A stretch of 7,629 bases of DNA from an uncultured Clostridia bacterium (GCA_947177695.1 CAMWVO010000078.1:1-7629), one strand, 5' to 3'; positions 1 to 6,241 are shown, counted from the first letter of the stretch. Notes: generated from the sequence alone by a model not told the origin. Program-made: numbers and translations.

Positions 1-5
1 GGGTA

Positions 6-34
6 TTGAAAAATTATTTGAAATGAGCTAAAAT
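6..34 (+). promoter_or_regulatory. Sigma-A-type promoter of galE
   Basis: TTGAAA (6-11) and TAAAAT (29-34) are separated by exactly 17 bases, matching the -35 and -10 hexamers at five of six positions each. A start near base 41 would give a leader of about 30 bases before the ATG at 71. It lies at the window edge, so an additional upstream promoter cannot be excluded. Confidence 0.7.
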
Positions 35-55
35 AAGATTAAAGGAACTTATTTG

Positions 56-61
56 AAAGGA
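56..61 (+). promoter_or_regulatory. Ribosome binding site fixing the galE start
   Basis: AAAGGA lies 9 bases before the ATG at 71. The in-frame TTG at 53 sits immediately upstream of this site and has no such site at the right distance, so translation should begin at the ATG. Confidence 0.75.
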
Positions 62-70
62 CTGGTTTTT

Positions 71-1084
71 ATGAGTACAATTCTTGTAACAGGCGGCGCG
101 GGTTTCATCGGCAGCCACACCTGTGTGGAGCTTCTTAACGCAGGTCACGATATCGTTGTTATGGACAACTTTTCCAACTCAAAGCCCGAAGCGCTGAACC
201 GCATCAAAAAGATTACAGGCAAGGATTTCAAATTCTACGAAACAGATATCCTTGATTACGAGGGTACGCTCAAAATATTCAAGGAAAACAAAATAGACGC
301 GGTTATCCACTTTGCGGGACTTAAAGCCGTGGGCGAATCCTGCGCAAAGCCCGTTGAGTACTATTATAATAACATTTCGGGTACGATCGAGCTTATCAAG
401 GCTATGCGCGAGGGCGGCTGCAAGAACATTGTATTTTCCTCCAGCGCAACGGTTTACGGCATGAACAATCCCGTGCCCTATATCGAGACCTACCCCACTT
501 CGGCGACAAATCCCTACGGCTACACAAAAGTAATGATCGAGCAGATTCTTACCGATACCGCAAAAGCCGACGAGGAATGGAGCGTTGTCCTGCTTCGGTA
601 CTTCAACCCCATCGGAGCCCATGAGAGCGGTCTTATCGGCGAAGACCCCAACGGTATACCGAACAATCTCCTGCCTTATGTTGCGCAGGTGGCTTCGGGA
701 AAGCTCCCCTGCCTGAGCGTGTACGGCAACGATTATGATACTCCTGACGGAACGGGCGTCCGCGACTATATCCACGTTGTCGATCTTGCAAAGGGACACC
801 TGTGTGCGGTGGATTACGCGCTGAAGCATAAGGGTACCGAAGCGGTAAACCTTGGTACAGGCAAGGGTACAAGCGTACTGGAGGTTGTCCGCGCGTTTGA
901 GGAAGCTTCGGGCAAAAAGGTAAACTACAAGATAGCTCCCCGCCGTCCCGGAGATATTGCCACCTGCTATGCAAACACCGACAAGGCAAAGGCTCTGTTC
1001 GGCTGGGAAGCAAAGGCGGACATTGCCCAGATGTGCCGCGACAGCTGGAACTTCACCGCGAAAAATCCCGACGGAATCAAGTAA
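71..1084 (+). CDS. galE: UDP-glucose/UDP-galactose 4-epimerase (GalE), probably also acting on UDP-GlcNAc
   Basis: This is an NAD-dependent extended short-chain dehydrogenase that interconverts UDP-glucose and UDP-galactose in the cytoplasm, serving the Leloir pathway and envelope sugar supply. Counted from the ATG at 71 the protein has 337 residues, essentially the usual GalE length. The Rossmann glycine motif TGGAGFIG spans residues 7-14. The serine of VFSSSATVYG is at 123-125, and the catalytic Tyr149 and Lys153 (YGYTK) fall at the same numbers as in E. coli GalE. A second conserved block, RYFNPIGAH, is at 176-184, and RRPGD is at 291-295. Residue 299 is cysteine where E. coli has tyrosine; in human GALE and in engineered E. 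coli GalE a cysteine there admits N-acetylated substrates, so dual specificity is inferred. The gene forms a single-gene transcript with its own promoter and terminator. The family call is very secure; the substrate range is not. Confidence 0.97.
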   Translation: MSTILVTGGAGFIGSHTCVELLNAGHDIVVMDNFSNSKPEALNRIKKITGKDFKFYETDILDYEGTLKIFKENKIDAVIHFAGLKAVGESCAKPVEYYYNNISGTIELIKAMREGGCKNIVFSSSATVYGMNNPVPYIETYPTSATNPYGYTKVMIEQILTDTAKADEEWSVVLLRYFNPIGAHESGLIGEDPNGIPNNLLPYVAQVASGKLPCLSVYGNDYDTPDGTGVRDYIHVVDLAKGHLCAVDYALKHKGTEAVNLGTGKGTSVLEVVRAFEEASGKKVNYKIAPRRPGDIATCYANTDKAKALFGWEAKADIAQMCRDSWNFTAKNPDGIK

Positions 1085-1094
1085 ATCCATATAG

Positions 1095-1132
1095 AAAAAC
1101 GCGGCGTTTCACAAACGAAACGCCGCGTTTTT
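1095..1132. terminator. Bidirectional intrinsic terminator between galE and the small convergent gene
   Basis: There is a perfect 16-bp inverted repeat (1095-1110 and 1117-1132) with a 6-base loop ACAAAC. The GC-rich core is flanked by A5 on one side and T5 on the other, so it can end transcription in both directions. It begins 10 bases after the galE stop and 7 bases beyond the stop of the minus-strand gene. Confidence 0.93.
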
Positions 1133-1139
1133 ATCAGTC

Positions 1140-1364
1140 TTACTTACCCAGTTTTCCCAAAAGACCGCCAACCTTGTCCTTTACGCCGTCAACTGAAATT
1201 TTCGCCTTGATACCGTCAACGATCTTGTTGATCTGGTCGTCGGGAAGATCAACGCCGACCACCTTTTCAACAGCCTTTACGGGGTTTGCCTTGAACTCGT
1301 CCGCAAAGCCCTTGTCGTTCTTGACCTTGTTTGCGATCTCTTCGATTTTTGCCTTGATATCCAT
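1140..1364 (-). CDS. Small lysine-rich protein with a Nif11/NHLP-leader-like motif, function unknown
   Basis: This encodes 74 residues starting at the ATG at 1364, preceded by AAGAGG with an 8-base spacing. An upstream in-frame ATG (1400) lacks such a site and adds a tail unlike the rest. The product has no signal peptide or membrane segment and no Cys, Trp, Tyr or Arg. It has 15 lysines against 13 acidic residues and is predicted to be mostly helical. Residues 20-41 carry the pattern F-x3-F-x3-P-x8-G-x2-LP, which resembles Nif11 and nitrile-hydratase-type leader peptides. The protein ends in a glycine-rich segment with GG at 66-67. There is almost no Ser/Thr/Cys for a modified core and no maturase or transporter in the window, so a peptide natural product is possible but unproven. 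I recognise it only as a type of small protein common in Clostridia. No clear promoter lies directly upstream; read-through from the tRNA transcript is one option. Confidence 0.8.
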   Translation of the reverse strand: MDIKAKIEEIANKVKNDKGFADEFKANPVKAVEKVVGVDLPDDQINKIVDGIKAKISVDGVKDKVGGLLGKLGK

Positions 1365-1404
1365 AAAATCAACCTCTTTCCTGTTTTTTTTTTGACACAT
1401 TTAT

Positions 1405-1479
1405 TGGAGCCAACCTATAAAAAAACCGTCCCCGCATTTCCTGCCGAGACGGTTTTGCCCGCGGGGGCTTTTGGCTCCA
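1405..1479. repeat. Inverted repeat enclosing the tRNA terminator
   Basis: TGGAGCCA (1405-1412) and TGGCTCCA (1472-1479) are perfect 8-base complements. Between them lie the tRNA terminator hairpin (1422-1456) and a small GCCC/GGGC hairpin (1457-1468). On the minus strand, the transcript leaving the tRNA could fold into an outer stem with two inner hairpins. In addition, CCCCGC (1430-1435) can pair with GCGGGG (1461-1466), giving an alternative fold. Whether this is functional is unknown. Confidence 0.45.
1419..1456 (-). terminator. Intrinsic terminator of tRNA-Arg
   Basis: Read on the minus strand, AAAACCGTC and GACGGTTTT form a 9-bp stem (1448-1456 with 1422-1430), followed by an uninterrupted run of T ending at 1419. 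It begins 26 bases after the tRNA CCA end. The 17-base interior can form a short additional GCA/TGC pairing. Confidence 0.8.
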
Positions 1480-1482
1480 CGG

Positions 1483-1559
1483 TGGTGCGCTGCAAGGGAC
1501 TCGAACCCCTGACCTACTGGTTCGTAGCCAGTCACTCTATCCAGCTGAGCTAGCAACGC
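1483..1559 (-). tRNA. tRNA-Arg(ACG), 77 bases with encoded CCA
   Basis: On the minus strand a full cloverleaf is present. The acceptor stem GCGTTGC pairs with GCAGCGC (one U-G pair), and the D stem GCTC pairs with GAGT. The 5-bp anticodon stem ACTGG/CCAGT encloses CTACGAA, and the T arm contains TTCGAGT closed by AGGGG/CCCTT. The anticodon ACG (plus-strand 1523-1525) reads CGN arginine codons; A34 is normally converted to inosine by TadA. The discriminator base is A (1486), and CCA is encoded at 1483-1485. Confidence 0.97.
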
Positions 1560-1585
1560 ATCGCTGAAATTAATCAACGCATTTT

Positions 1586-1614
1586 ATTATAGCACATTGA
1601 TTTGGTAATGTCAA
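1586..1614 (-). promoter_or_regulatory. Perfect consensus promoter of tRNA-Arg
   Basis: On the minus strand TTGACA (1614-1609), a 17-base spacer and TATAAT (1591-1586) match the sigma-A consensus exactly, with an extended TGC before the -10. Initiation near 1579 gives a leader of about 20 bases before the mature tRNA. This strength is normal for stable RNA genes. Confidence 0.92.
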
Positions 1615-1674
1615 GGGCTTTTGAAAAAATTTTTCCGCAGATTTCCGTGTACCGTCAATTTGTTTCAAGGCGCA

Positions 1675-1703
1675 TTGACACCGCGGAAAATAAATGCTAT
1701 AAT
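1675..1703 (+). promoter_or_regulatory. Perfect consensus promoter of the aldo/keto reductase gene
   Basis: TTGACA (1675-1680), a 17-base spacer and TATAAT (1698-1703) match the consensus at all twelve positions, again with an extended TGC before the -10. Initiation near 1710 gives a leader of about 47 bases. Two nested inverted repeats overlap it: TTTTCCGC/GCGGAAAA (1631-1638, 1683-1690) and GTCAAT/ATTGAC (1654-1659, 1674-1679). Confidence 0.92.
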
Positions 1704-1711
1704 TACAGTAT

Positions 1712-1725
1712 GGCATAAATATGCC
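1712..1725 (+). promoter_or_regulatory. Possible operator: GGCAT-AAAT-ATGCC dyad at the predicted +2 to +15
   Basis: A perfect 5-base dyad (GGCAT, 4-base centre, ATGCC) sits immediately downstream of the predicted transcription start of the reductase gene, a common place for a repressor site. The arms are short and could be chance; I do not recognise the regulator. Confidence 0.3.
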
Positions 1726-1756
1726 CACGGACAAATTTTAAAGGAGTGGTACTGCT

Positions 1757-2887
1757 GTGATCTTCAAAAACTTTCAGGACATTAAGCTTTCCGCGCTGGG
1801 CTTCGGCGCAATGCGTCTGCCCGTCGTAGACGGAAACGATTCGGTCATTGACGAAAAAGCCGCAGCCGAACTGGTTGAGTATGCAATGAAAAACGGCGTG
1901 AACTATTACGATACCGCATGGGGCTACCATGACGGAAATTCAGAGCTCGTAATGGGAAAGATACTCAAAAATTATCCGCGCGACAAATTTTATCTTGCTT
2001 CAAAATTTCCCGGCTATGACCTGTCCAACATGACAACGGTAAAGGAAATTTTTGAAACGCAGCTTGTAAAATGTCAGGTGGAATATTTCGATTTCTACCT
2101 TTTCCACAACGTATGCGAAATGAATATCAACGAATACCTTGACCCCAAATACGGCATTTTTGATTTCCTCATCGAGCAGAAAAAGAACGGCAGGATCAAG
2201 CATCTGGGCTTCTCCGCTCACGGCGCTTACGATGTTATGAAGCGTTTTCTGGACGCTTACGGCGAGCATATGGAGTTCTGCCAGATACAGCTCAACTGGC
2301 TTGACTGGACGTTCCAGGGCGCAAAGGAAAAAGTCGAGCTGCTTAAAGAGTACAATATCCCCGTGTGGGTAATGGAGCCTGTCCGCGGCGGAAAGCTTGC
2401 AAAGCTTAAGGACAGCGACGAAGCAAAGCTGACGGCTCTGCGTCCCGACGAGAAGATACTCGCCTGGGCGTTCAGATTTATACAGTCCGTTCCCGAAGTC
2501 GTGGTAACTCTTTCGGGAATGTCAAACATGGATCAGGTCAAGGACAACATCAAGACCTTTGAGACGGACAAACCCTTAAATGAAAAGGAAATGGCGGAGC
2601 TCATGGCTGTTGCCGACAGAATGACAAAGAAAGATTCTCTGCCCTGTACCGCATGCCGCTACTGCACGACCCACTGTCCGCAGGGACTGGATATTCCCGA
2701 GCTTATCAAGCTTTACAATGAGCATTGTCTTACTAACGGAGGCTTTATCGCTCCCATGGCGTTGATGGCTGTTCCCGACGACAAGAAGCCGTCAGCCTGC
2801 GTGGGCTGCCGAAGCTGCGAGGCTGTCTGTCCTCAGCAGATAAAAATTTCGGAGGCAATGTCCGACTTTACCGCAAAACTGGGCTAA
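1757..2887 (+). CDS. Aldo/keto reductase with C-terminal two-cluster [4Fe-4S] ferredoxin domain
   Basis: This is a 376-residue cytoplasmic oxidoreductase of the COG1453-type iron-sulfur aldo/keto reductases; the physiological substrate is unknown. It starts at GTG 1757, with AAAGGAG ending 10 bases upstream. The N-terminal barrel (about 1-290) opens with LGFGAMRLP. It carries the complete catalytic tetrad Asp52, Tyr57 (YDTAWGY), Lys83 (ASKFPGY) and His117 (YLFHN). The C-terminal part holds two cysteine sets: C297, C300, C303, C307 and C348, C351, C354, C358, each C-x2-C-x2-C-x3-C-P, which are expected to bind two [4Fe-4S] clusters. This suggests electron exchange with ferredoxin or flavin partners in addition to or instead of NADPH. 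It is a single-gene transcript with a very strong promoter and its own terminator. The family call is secure and the specific reaction is not known. Confidence 0.93.
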   Translation: MIFKNFQDIKLSALGFGAMRLPVVDGNDSVIDEKAAAELVEYAMKNGVNYYDTAWGYHDGNSELVMGKILKNYPRDKFYLASKFPGYDLSNMTTVKEIFETQLVKCQVEYFDFYLFHNVCEMNINEYLDPKYGIFDFLIEQKKNGRIKHLGFSAHGAYDVMKRFLDAYGEHMEFCQIQLNWLDWTFQGAKEKVELLKEYNIPVWVMEPVRGGKLAKLKDSDEAKLTALRPDEKILAWAFRFIQSVPEVVVTLSGMSNMDQVKDNIKTFETDKPLNEKEMAELMAVADRMTKKDSLPCTACRYCTTHCPQGLDIPELIKLYNEHCLTNGGFIAPMALMAVPDDKKPSACVGCRSCEAVCPQQIKISEAMSDFTAKLG

Positions 2888-2904
2888 GCTTACACAGGAA
2901 AAAT

Positions 2905-2948
2905 AATACCGCAGAATTGCCGCTTACAGGCATTTCTGCGGTATTTTT
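2905..2948. terminator. Shared terminator between the reductase gene and the convergent DHHW gene
   Basis: There is a 12-bp perfect stem (2905-2916 with 2934-2945), then one mismatch and four further pairs (TGCC/GGCA) around a 7-base loop. The plus side ends in T5 (2944-2948). The minus side reads ATTATTTTT, so it probably also ends the operon converging from the right, whose last stop codon is 7 bases away. Confidence 0.9.
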
Positions 2949-2954
2949 AGTTTG

Positions 2955-4790
2955 TTATCCTGCGGGACTTGTTACCGTCTGCGAAACGGCAGCCGCGGGT
3001 GCGGGAGGAGCAGTTACAGCGGGCTGAGTTGCAGGAGGAGCTGTAGCCGACGGAGGAGCCGTAGCCGCAGGAGCAACAGTCGCAGGAGCGGCAGTTACTT
3101 GCTGTACTTGCTGTGACTGCTGTACAGGCTGAGTTTGTGCGGGCTGAACTGCCTGAGTATTTGCCGGCGGCGGCTGAACTTGCTGCGGTTGCTGTGTCTG
3201 CTGATTAGGAGCAGGCGGCTGAGTTTGCTGTAACGGTTGTCCCTGCACGGTTTGCTGAGGCGGCTGTGTCTGGGATATCTGTCCGATCGGCAGACCCTGC
3301 TGATCGGTCTCAACAGGAACTGAAGAGGTTTCGGGCGGAGCGGTATACACAATAGTTCCCGTGGGAGAGATGAGCAGACGTTCGATGCCGTCTATCAGCT
3401 TGGAGGTGTTCGCCGCAAAAACGTTGTTGATGAACAGAACGTCGGTAGCCCCCACGTCCTTGATATACTGCACCGCGTTCTTGCCGAAATAGCGGATATC
3501 AATGACGTAGATCTCGTCAAAGCTGTCTATCAGATAGGGCGCGAACGCATTTCCGTAAGACTCCTTGAACATGACGATCTTCCGTCCGGTTCCCGCTGAG
3601 GTTGTTATTTTGACGTGTATGCCGTCGCTTCCGAGAAACATTCCGTACATCGAAGAGCCCGAAGCATACTCGTGGTAAATAACATTTCTGCCCGCCGAGG
3701 TCAGGGTGTCGTACTTAAAGGTCTCGCCGCTGAAAGGGGATTTGGTCATGTAGTAGGTAAAGGTGTCGGGATTGTTTTTCAGGGTAATATCGTTCGTGTA
3801 GCCGAACAGCGAGCCTACAAAAAGTTCGTCCTTGGTTTTGACGGTGTAGTCCGAGAGCGCGGGAGGGGTCTGTCCTATGGCATCGCAGAACGCGGTGTAG
3901 GCGTAGTACGCGCCCAAGTCTGACCAGTGGTGGTCGGTGCGGAAGTAGATATATTCGTCCTTATGGGCTTCAAGGACGGAGTACGCGTCCACGGGGATAA
4001 CGCCGTCGGTGAGCTTGCTGTAGATAAATTCGATCTCACGCTTTTCTGAGTTGGAATATTTTGCGTACTTTTGGGGAAGGTAAAATTCCACCGAGGTAGG
4101 CACTACCATATTGTAGACGTTAACGCCGTCTCCAAGCTCCCGCTTGTAGGAGCTGATCAGCTCGGCGTAACGCTGTCCCTGCTTGTCGTTTCCGCCGAAG
4201 AGCATTATTCCCGCTTTTTCGCCGTACATATCCACGCCGTTTACAATGATGCCGTTGTTGAGGAATTCCGAAACGTCCCCCGACGTCTCTGTCCCGCTTT
4301 CGGAAACGGCTGTCGTTTCGGCTGCGAGAGTTTCCTCGTGTGGAACAGATGTATAGGACGGCACTACCGCTTCGGAGACTGCTGGCGGTTCGGTCTGCTC
4401 CGTCTGAGCAGGTACGGGGACAGGCGGCTGCACCGGGTTTTCCTCCGTCGGTTCGTCGCTCAAAGTCTCCACGCCGTAGAACTGCGGAGCGGGGATACCC
4501 TTTGCGTTTTCCAGCGCGGCGGCGTATTCGGTAAGCTTGTCCCGATAGGGAACGGTGTCGGTAAAGTATTTGTCGAGCTGCGCGGCGAAGCTGCCGTCCA
4601 GATAGCTTTTCAGCGAAAAGTCGGGGAGCGTTTCGAGCTCGCGGTTTTCCGTTTCCGAGACCGTCGGACGCTCCAGTATCAGCGAGACTGCTCCCATACC
4701 GATAAACAGCGCCGTAAAAAGCGAAACGGTAAGTATTGCCGCCGTTCTTTTGCGCACGTCGGCTTTCAGATTTATTCTGACATATCCCAT
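2955..4790 (-). CDS. DHHW/AlgX-like SGNH-type extracellular protein, partner of the MBOAT acyltransferase
   Basis: The product has 611 residues. It starts at ATG 4790, with GAGG 8 bases upstream and the upstream gene's stop just before it. A signal anchor spans about residues 15-39, so the rest should be outside the membrane. The segment 41-100 (RPTVSETENREL, then FTDTVPYRDKL) is typical of the DHHW family. The catalytic part carries FRTDHHWSDLGAYYAY (283-298) with Asp286 and His288, and a serine block FKESYGNAFAP (408-418) with Ser411 as candidate nucleophile, matching the triad plan of AlgX/AlgJ-type acetyltransferases. Known relatives accept acyl groups from an MBOAT partner and place them on extracellular polysaccharide; the same role is inferred here, target unknown. 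It is the second gene of the operon, 15 bases after the MBOAT gene. Odd features are an acidic proline/threonine-rich insert (about 108-172) and a 128-residue P/Q/T/A-rich tail (484-611). Confidence 0.9.
   Translation of the reverse strand: MGYVRINLKADVRKRTAAILTVSLFTALFIGMGAVSLILERPTVSETENRELETLPDFSLKSYLDGSFAAQLDKYFTDTVPYRDKLTEYAAALENAKGIPAPQFYGVETLSDEPTEENPVQPPVPVPAQTEQTEPPAVSEAVVPSYTSVPHEETLAAETTAVSESGTETSGDVSEFLNNGIIVNGVDMYGEKAGIMLFGGNDKQGQRYAELISSYKRELGDGVNVYNMVVPTSVEFYLPQKYAKYSNSEKREIEFIYSKLTDGVIPVDAYSVLEAHKDEYIYFRTDHHWSDLGAYYAYTAFCDAIGQTPPALSDYTVKTKDELFVGSLFGYTNDITLKNNPDTFTYYMTKSPFSGETFKYDTLTSAGRNVIYHEYASGSSMYGMFLGSDGIHVKITTSAGTGRKIVMFKESYGNAFAPYLIDSFDEIYVIDIRYFGKNAVQYIKDVGATDVLFINNVFAANTSKLIDGIERLLISPTGTIVYTAPPETSSVPVETDQQGLPIGQISQTQPPQQTVQGQPLQQTQPPAPNQQTQQPQQVQPPPANTQAVQPAQTQPVQQSQQVQQVTAAPATVAPAATAPPSATAPPATQPAVTAPPAPAAAVSQTVTSPAG
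2958..3341 (-). repeat. Low-complexity coding repeat: P/Q/T/A-rich tail of the DHHW protein
   Basis: These bases encode residues 484-611 of the DHHW protein, made almost only of Pro, Gln, Thr, Ala, Val and Ser. A Q/P half (about 500-565) is followed by an A/P/T half (566-600). At DNA level, near-repeats of GGAGGAGC and GTAGCCG recur around 3005-3070, and CTGCTGT-like units recur around 3098-3250. No cysteine, aromatic residue or sorting motif is seen in it. Confidence 0.8.
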
Positions 4791-4805
4791 AAGATCAACC
4801 TCAAA

Positions 4806-6227
4806 TCAATATCTGAAATAAAGGAACGGATTATAGCTCTGCTTTACAAGAAGTATGGAGCTTGCCGCAAGAATACCGAGCAGAATGATATTTTCCGCGG
4901 TTTTTGCGGCGGTGTAGGCTAAAGCGGACTTCCCTGCGAGAGCCTCGGTTTTTTCGATGGCTGTCCTGCATACAGGACAGGAAAATATCGCTGCGGCAAT
5001 TATCACAAAGCAGCTTCCCTTGAGAAGCGACACTGTGATATCGTCCGAAAGGGGAATGCCGTTCATTCCGAACATTCCGGAAAAGCACTGTTTCAGCCTG
5101 TCCATATCCTCGAAATAGAAAAGCGTCCAGCCTGCGATGGCTGCGGCTAAAAGGTAAAGATGTGCGAAAACCGAGGGTATTTTATCCAGAACCTTTCGCA
5201 GGAACAGCTTTTCAATCGCCACGAGAAGCCCCCAGAAAAGTCCCCAGAGAATGTAGTTCCAGCTTGCGCCGTGCCATAAGCCCGTCAGGAACCATACCAC
5301 CGCTATGTTCAGTATCTGGTGACGGCGGTTTCCTCCCATTGGGATATAGACATAATCGCGGAAAAACGTTCCCAGGGAAATATGCCATCTCCGCCAGAAT
5401 TCCGAGGCGGACTTTGAAATGTAGGGGTAATTGAAGTTCTCGTCAAAGTGGAAGCCGAACATCAGTCCCAGTCCGATAGCCATATCGGAGTATCCCGAAA
5501 AGTCGTAGTATATCTGGAACGAGAACATCAGCACTCCCGCCCAAGCCGCCGCCGCGGAAACGGGAGCGTTCTCAAAGGAGAGAAGCTTGTCCGCAATGTT
5601 TCCGAGAGTGTTGGCGATTATCACCTTTTTGCCAAGGCCGAAAATAAAACGCTCAATGCCCCTGCTCATGTCGAATATGGAAAATCTTCTGCGGGATATC
5701 TCGTTTGCCACCGTGGTGTAGCGGACGATAGGTCCCGCAACAAGCTGAAAGAACAGCGAAACGTACAGCAGAAAATCAAGAAAGCTCCGCTGCACTCTCG
5801 TTCTGCCGCAGTAAACGTCCACAGTGTAGGAGATGGTCTGGAACGTATAGAAAGAAATACCTATCGGCAGAGTAAAATGTCTCACGGGCAGGGAAAGCCC
5901 CGTCAGCGCGTTGACGTTCTCCATAATAAAGCCGCTGTATTTAAAGAGAATAAGTACTCCCAGATTTATCACCAGAGACATGACCACACCCAACACGGCG
6001 GCACGGCTTCGGCGTTTTTTGCATTTGGCTATAAACAGACCGTTCAGATAGTCCACAAGGGCGCTTCCTATGAGCAGAAGCACCCATACAGGCTCTCCGA
6101 AAGAGTAAAACATCAGGGAGAATATGATAAGCACGCCGTTTCTGTAGGTCGTATTCCGTAAAATATAGTACAGCACCAGACAGGCAGGCAGAAAAAAATA
6201 TATAAAAAGCAGGTCGGAAAATACCAA
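4806..6227 (-). CDS. MBOAT-family membrane O-acyltransferase (AlgI/DltB-like)
   Basis: This is a multispanning membrane protein of 473 residues from the TTG at 6227. That start has GGGAGG 8 bases upstream and yields the usual family opening FSDLLFIYFFLP. An ATG at 6254 is in frame, but it lies at the predicted transcription start and has no binding site. The core motifs are PIGISFYTFQTISY (121-134), DFSGYSDMAIGLGLMFGF (242-259), FWRRWHISLGTFFRDYVYIP (277-296) and FLTGLWHGASWNYILWG (313-329). His319 corresponds to the catalytic histidine, and His282 is also conserved. The C-terminus, YNPFLYFRY, is typical. Known members pass an acyl group from a cytoplasmic donor across the membrane to an extracellular acceptor or partner. 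Here the partner is the DHHW protein encoded directly downstream. Acetyl is the most likely group, but neither donor nor target polymer can be read from the sequence. Confidence 0.94.
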   Translation of the reverse strand: MVFSDLLFIYFFLPACLVLYYILRNTTYRNGVLIIFSLMFYSFGEPVWVLLLIGSALVDYLNGLFIAKCKKRRSRAAVLGVVMSLVINLGVLILFKYSGFIMENVNALTGLSLPVRHFTLPIGISFYTFQTISYTVDVYCGRTRVQRSFLDFLLYVSLFFQLVAGPIVRYTTVANEISRRRFSIFDMSRGIERFIFGLGKKVIIANTLGNIADKLLSFENAPVSAAAAWAGVLMFSFQIYYDFSGYSDMAIGLGLMFGFHFDENFNYPYISKSASEFWRRWHISLGTFFRDYVYIPMGGNRRHQILNIAVVWFLTGLWHGASWNYILWGLFWGLLVAIEKLFLRKVLDKIPSVFAHLYLLAAAIAGWTLFYFEDMDRLKQCFSGMFGMNGIPLSDDITVSLLKGSCFVIIAAAIFSCPVCRTAIEKTEALAGKSALAYTAAKTAENIILLGILAASSILLVKQSYNPFLYFRY

Positions 6228-6235
6228 AGTCAGCA

Positions 6236-6241
6236 CCTCCC
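6236..6241 (-). promoter_or_regulatory. Ribosome binding site deciding the MBOAT start (TTG)
   Basis: GGGAGG on the minus strand is followed by 8 bases and then TTG at 6227. This is the only good site near the 5' end of the gene and lies downstream of the alternative ATG at 6254, which argues for the TTG start. Confidence 0.8.

Noticed and set aside
53..70. Upstream TTG start for galE adding six residues
   Set aside because: AAAGGA overlaps this extension and is correctly placed for the ATG at 71, whose product matches the normal GalE N-terminus.
179..1090. A 303-codon open frame on the minus strand across galE
   Set aside because: It lies opposite the clearly conserved galE, has no ribosome binding site and resembles no protein; it is an antisense shadow caused by codon bias.
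1483..1559. The tRNA as an integration site for a mobile element
   Set aside because: No integrase gene and no direct repeat of the tRNA 3' end was seen elsewhere in the window.
2958..3341. CRISPR-like or tandem repeat array
   Set aside because: The repeats are short, imperfect and in frame with the DHHW protein, and reflect its P/Q/A-rich tail rather than repeat-spacer units.
4071..4922. A 283-codon plus-strand open frame across the DHHW and MBOAT gene ends
   Set aside because: It crosses the junction of two real minus-strand genes and has no recognisable motif; it is a shadow.
5448..6161. A 237-codon plus-strand open frame opposite the MBOAT gene
   Set aside because: The opposite strand carries conserved MBOAT motifs throughout; the plus product is highly basic and lacks any motif.
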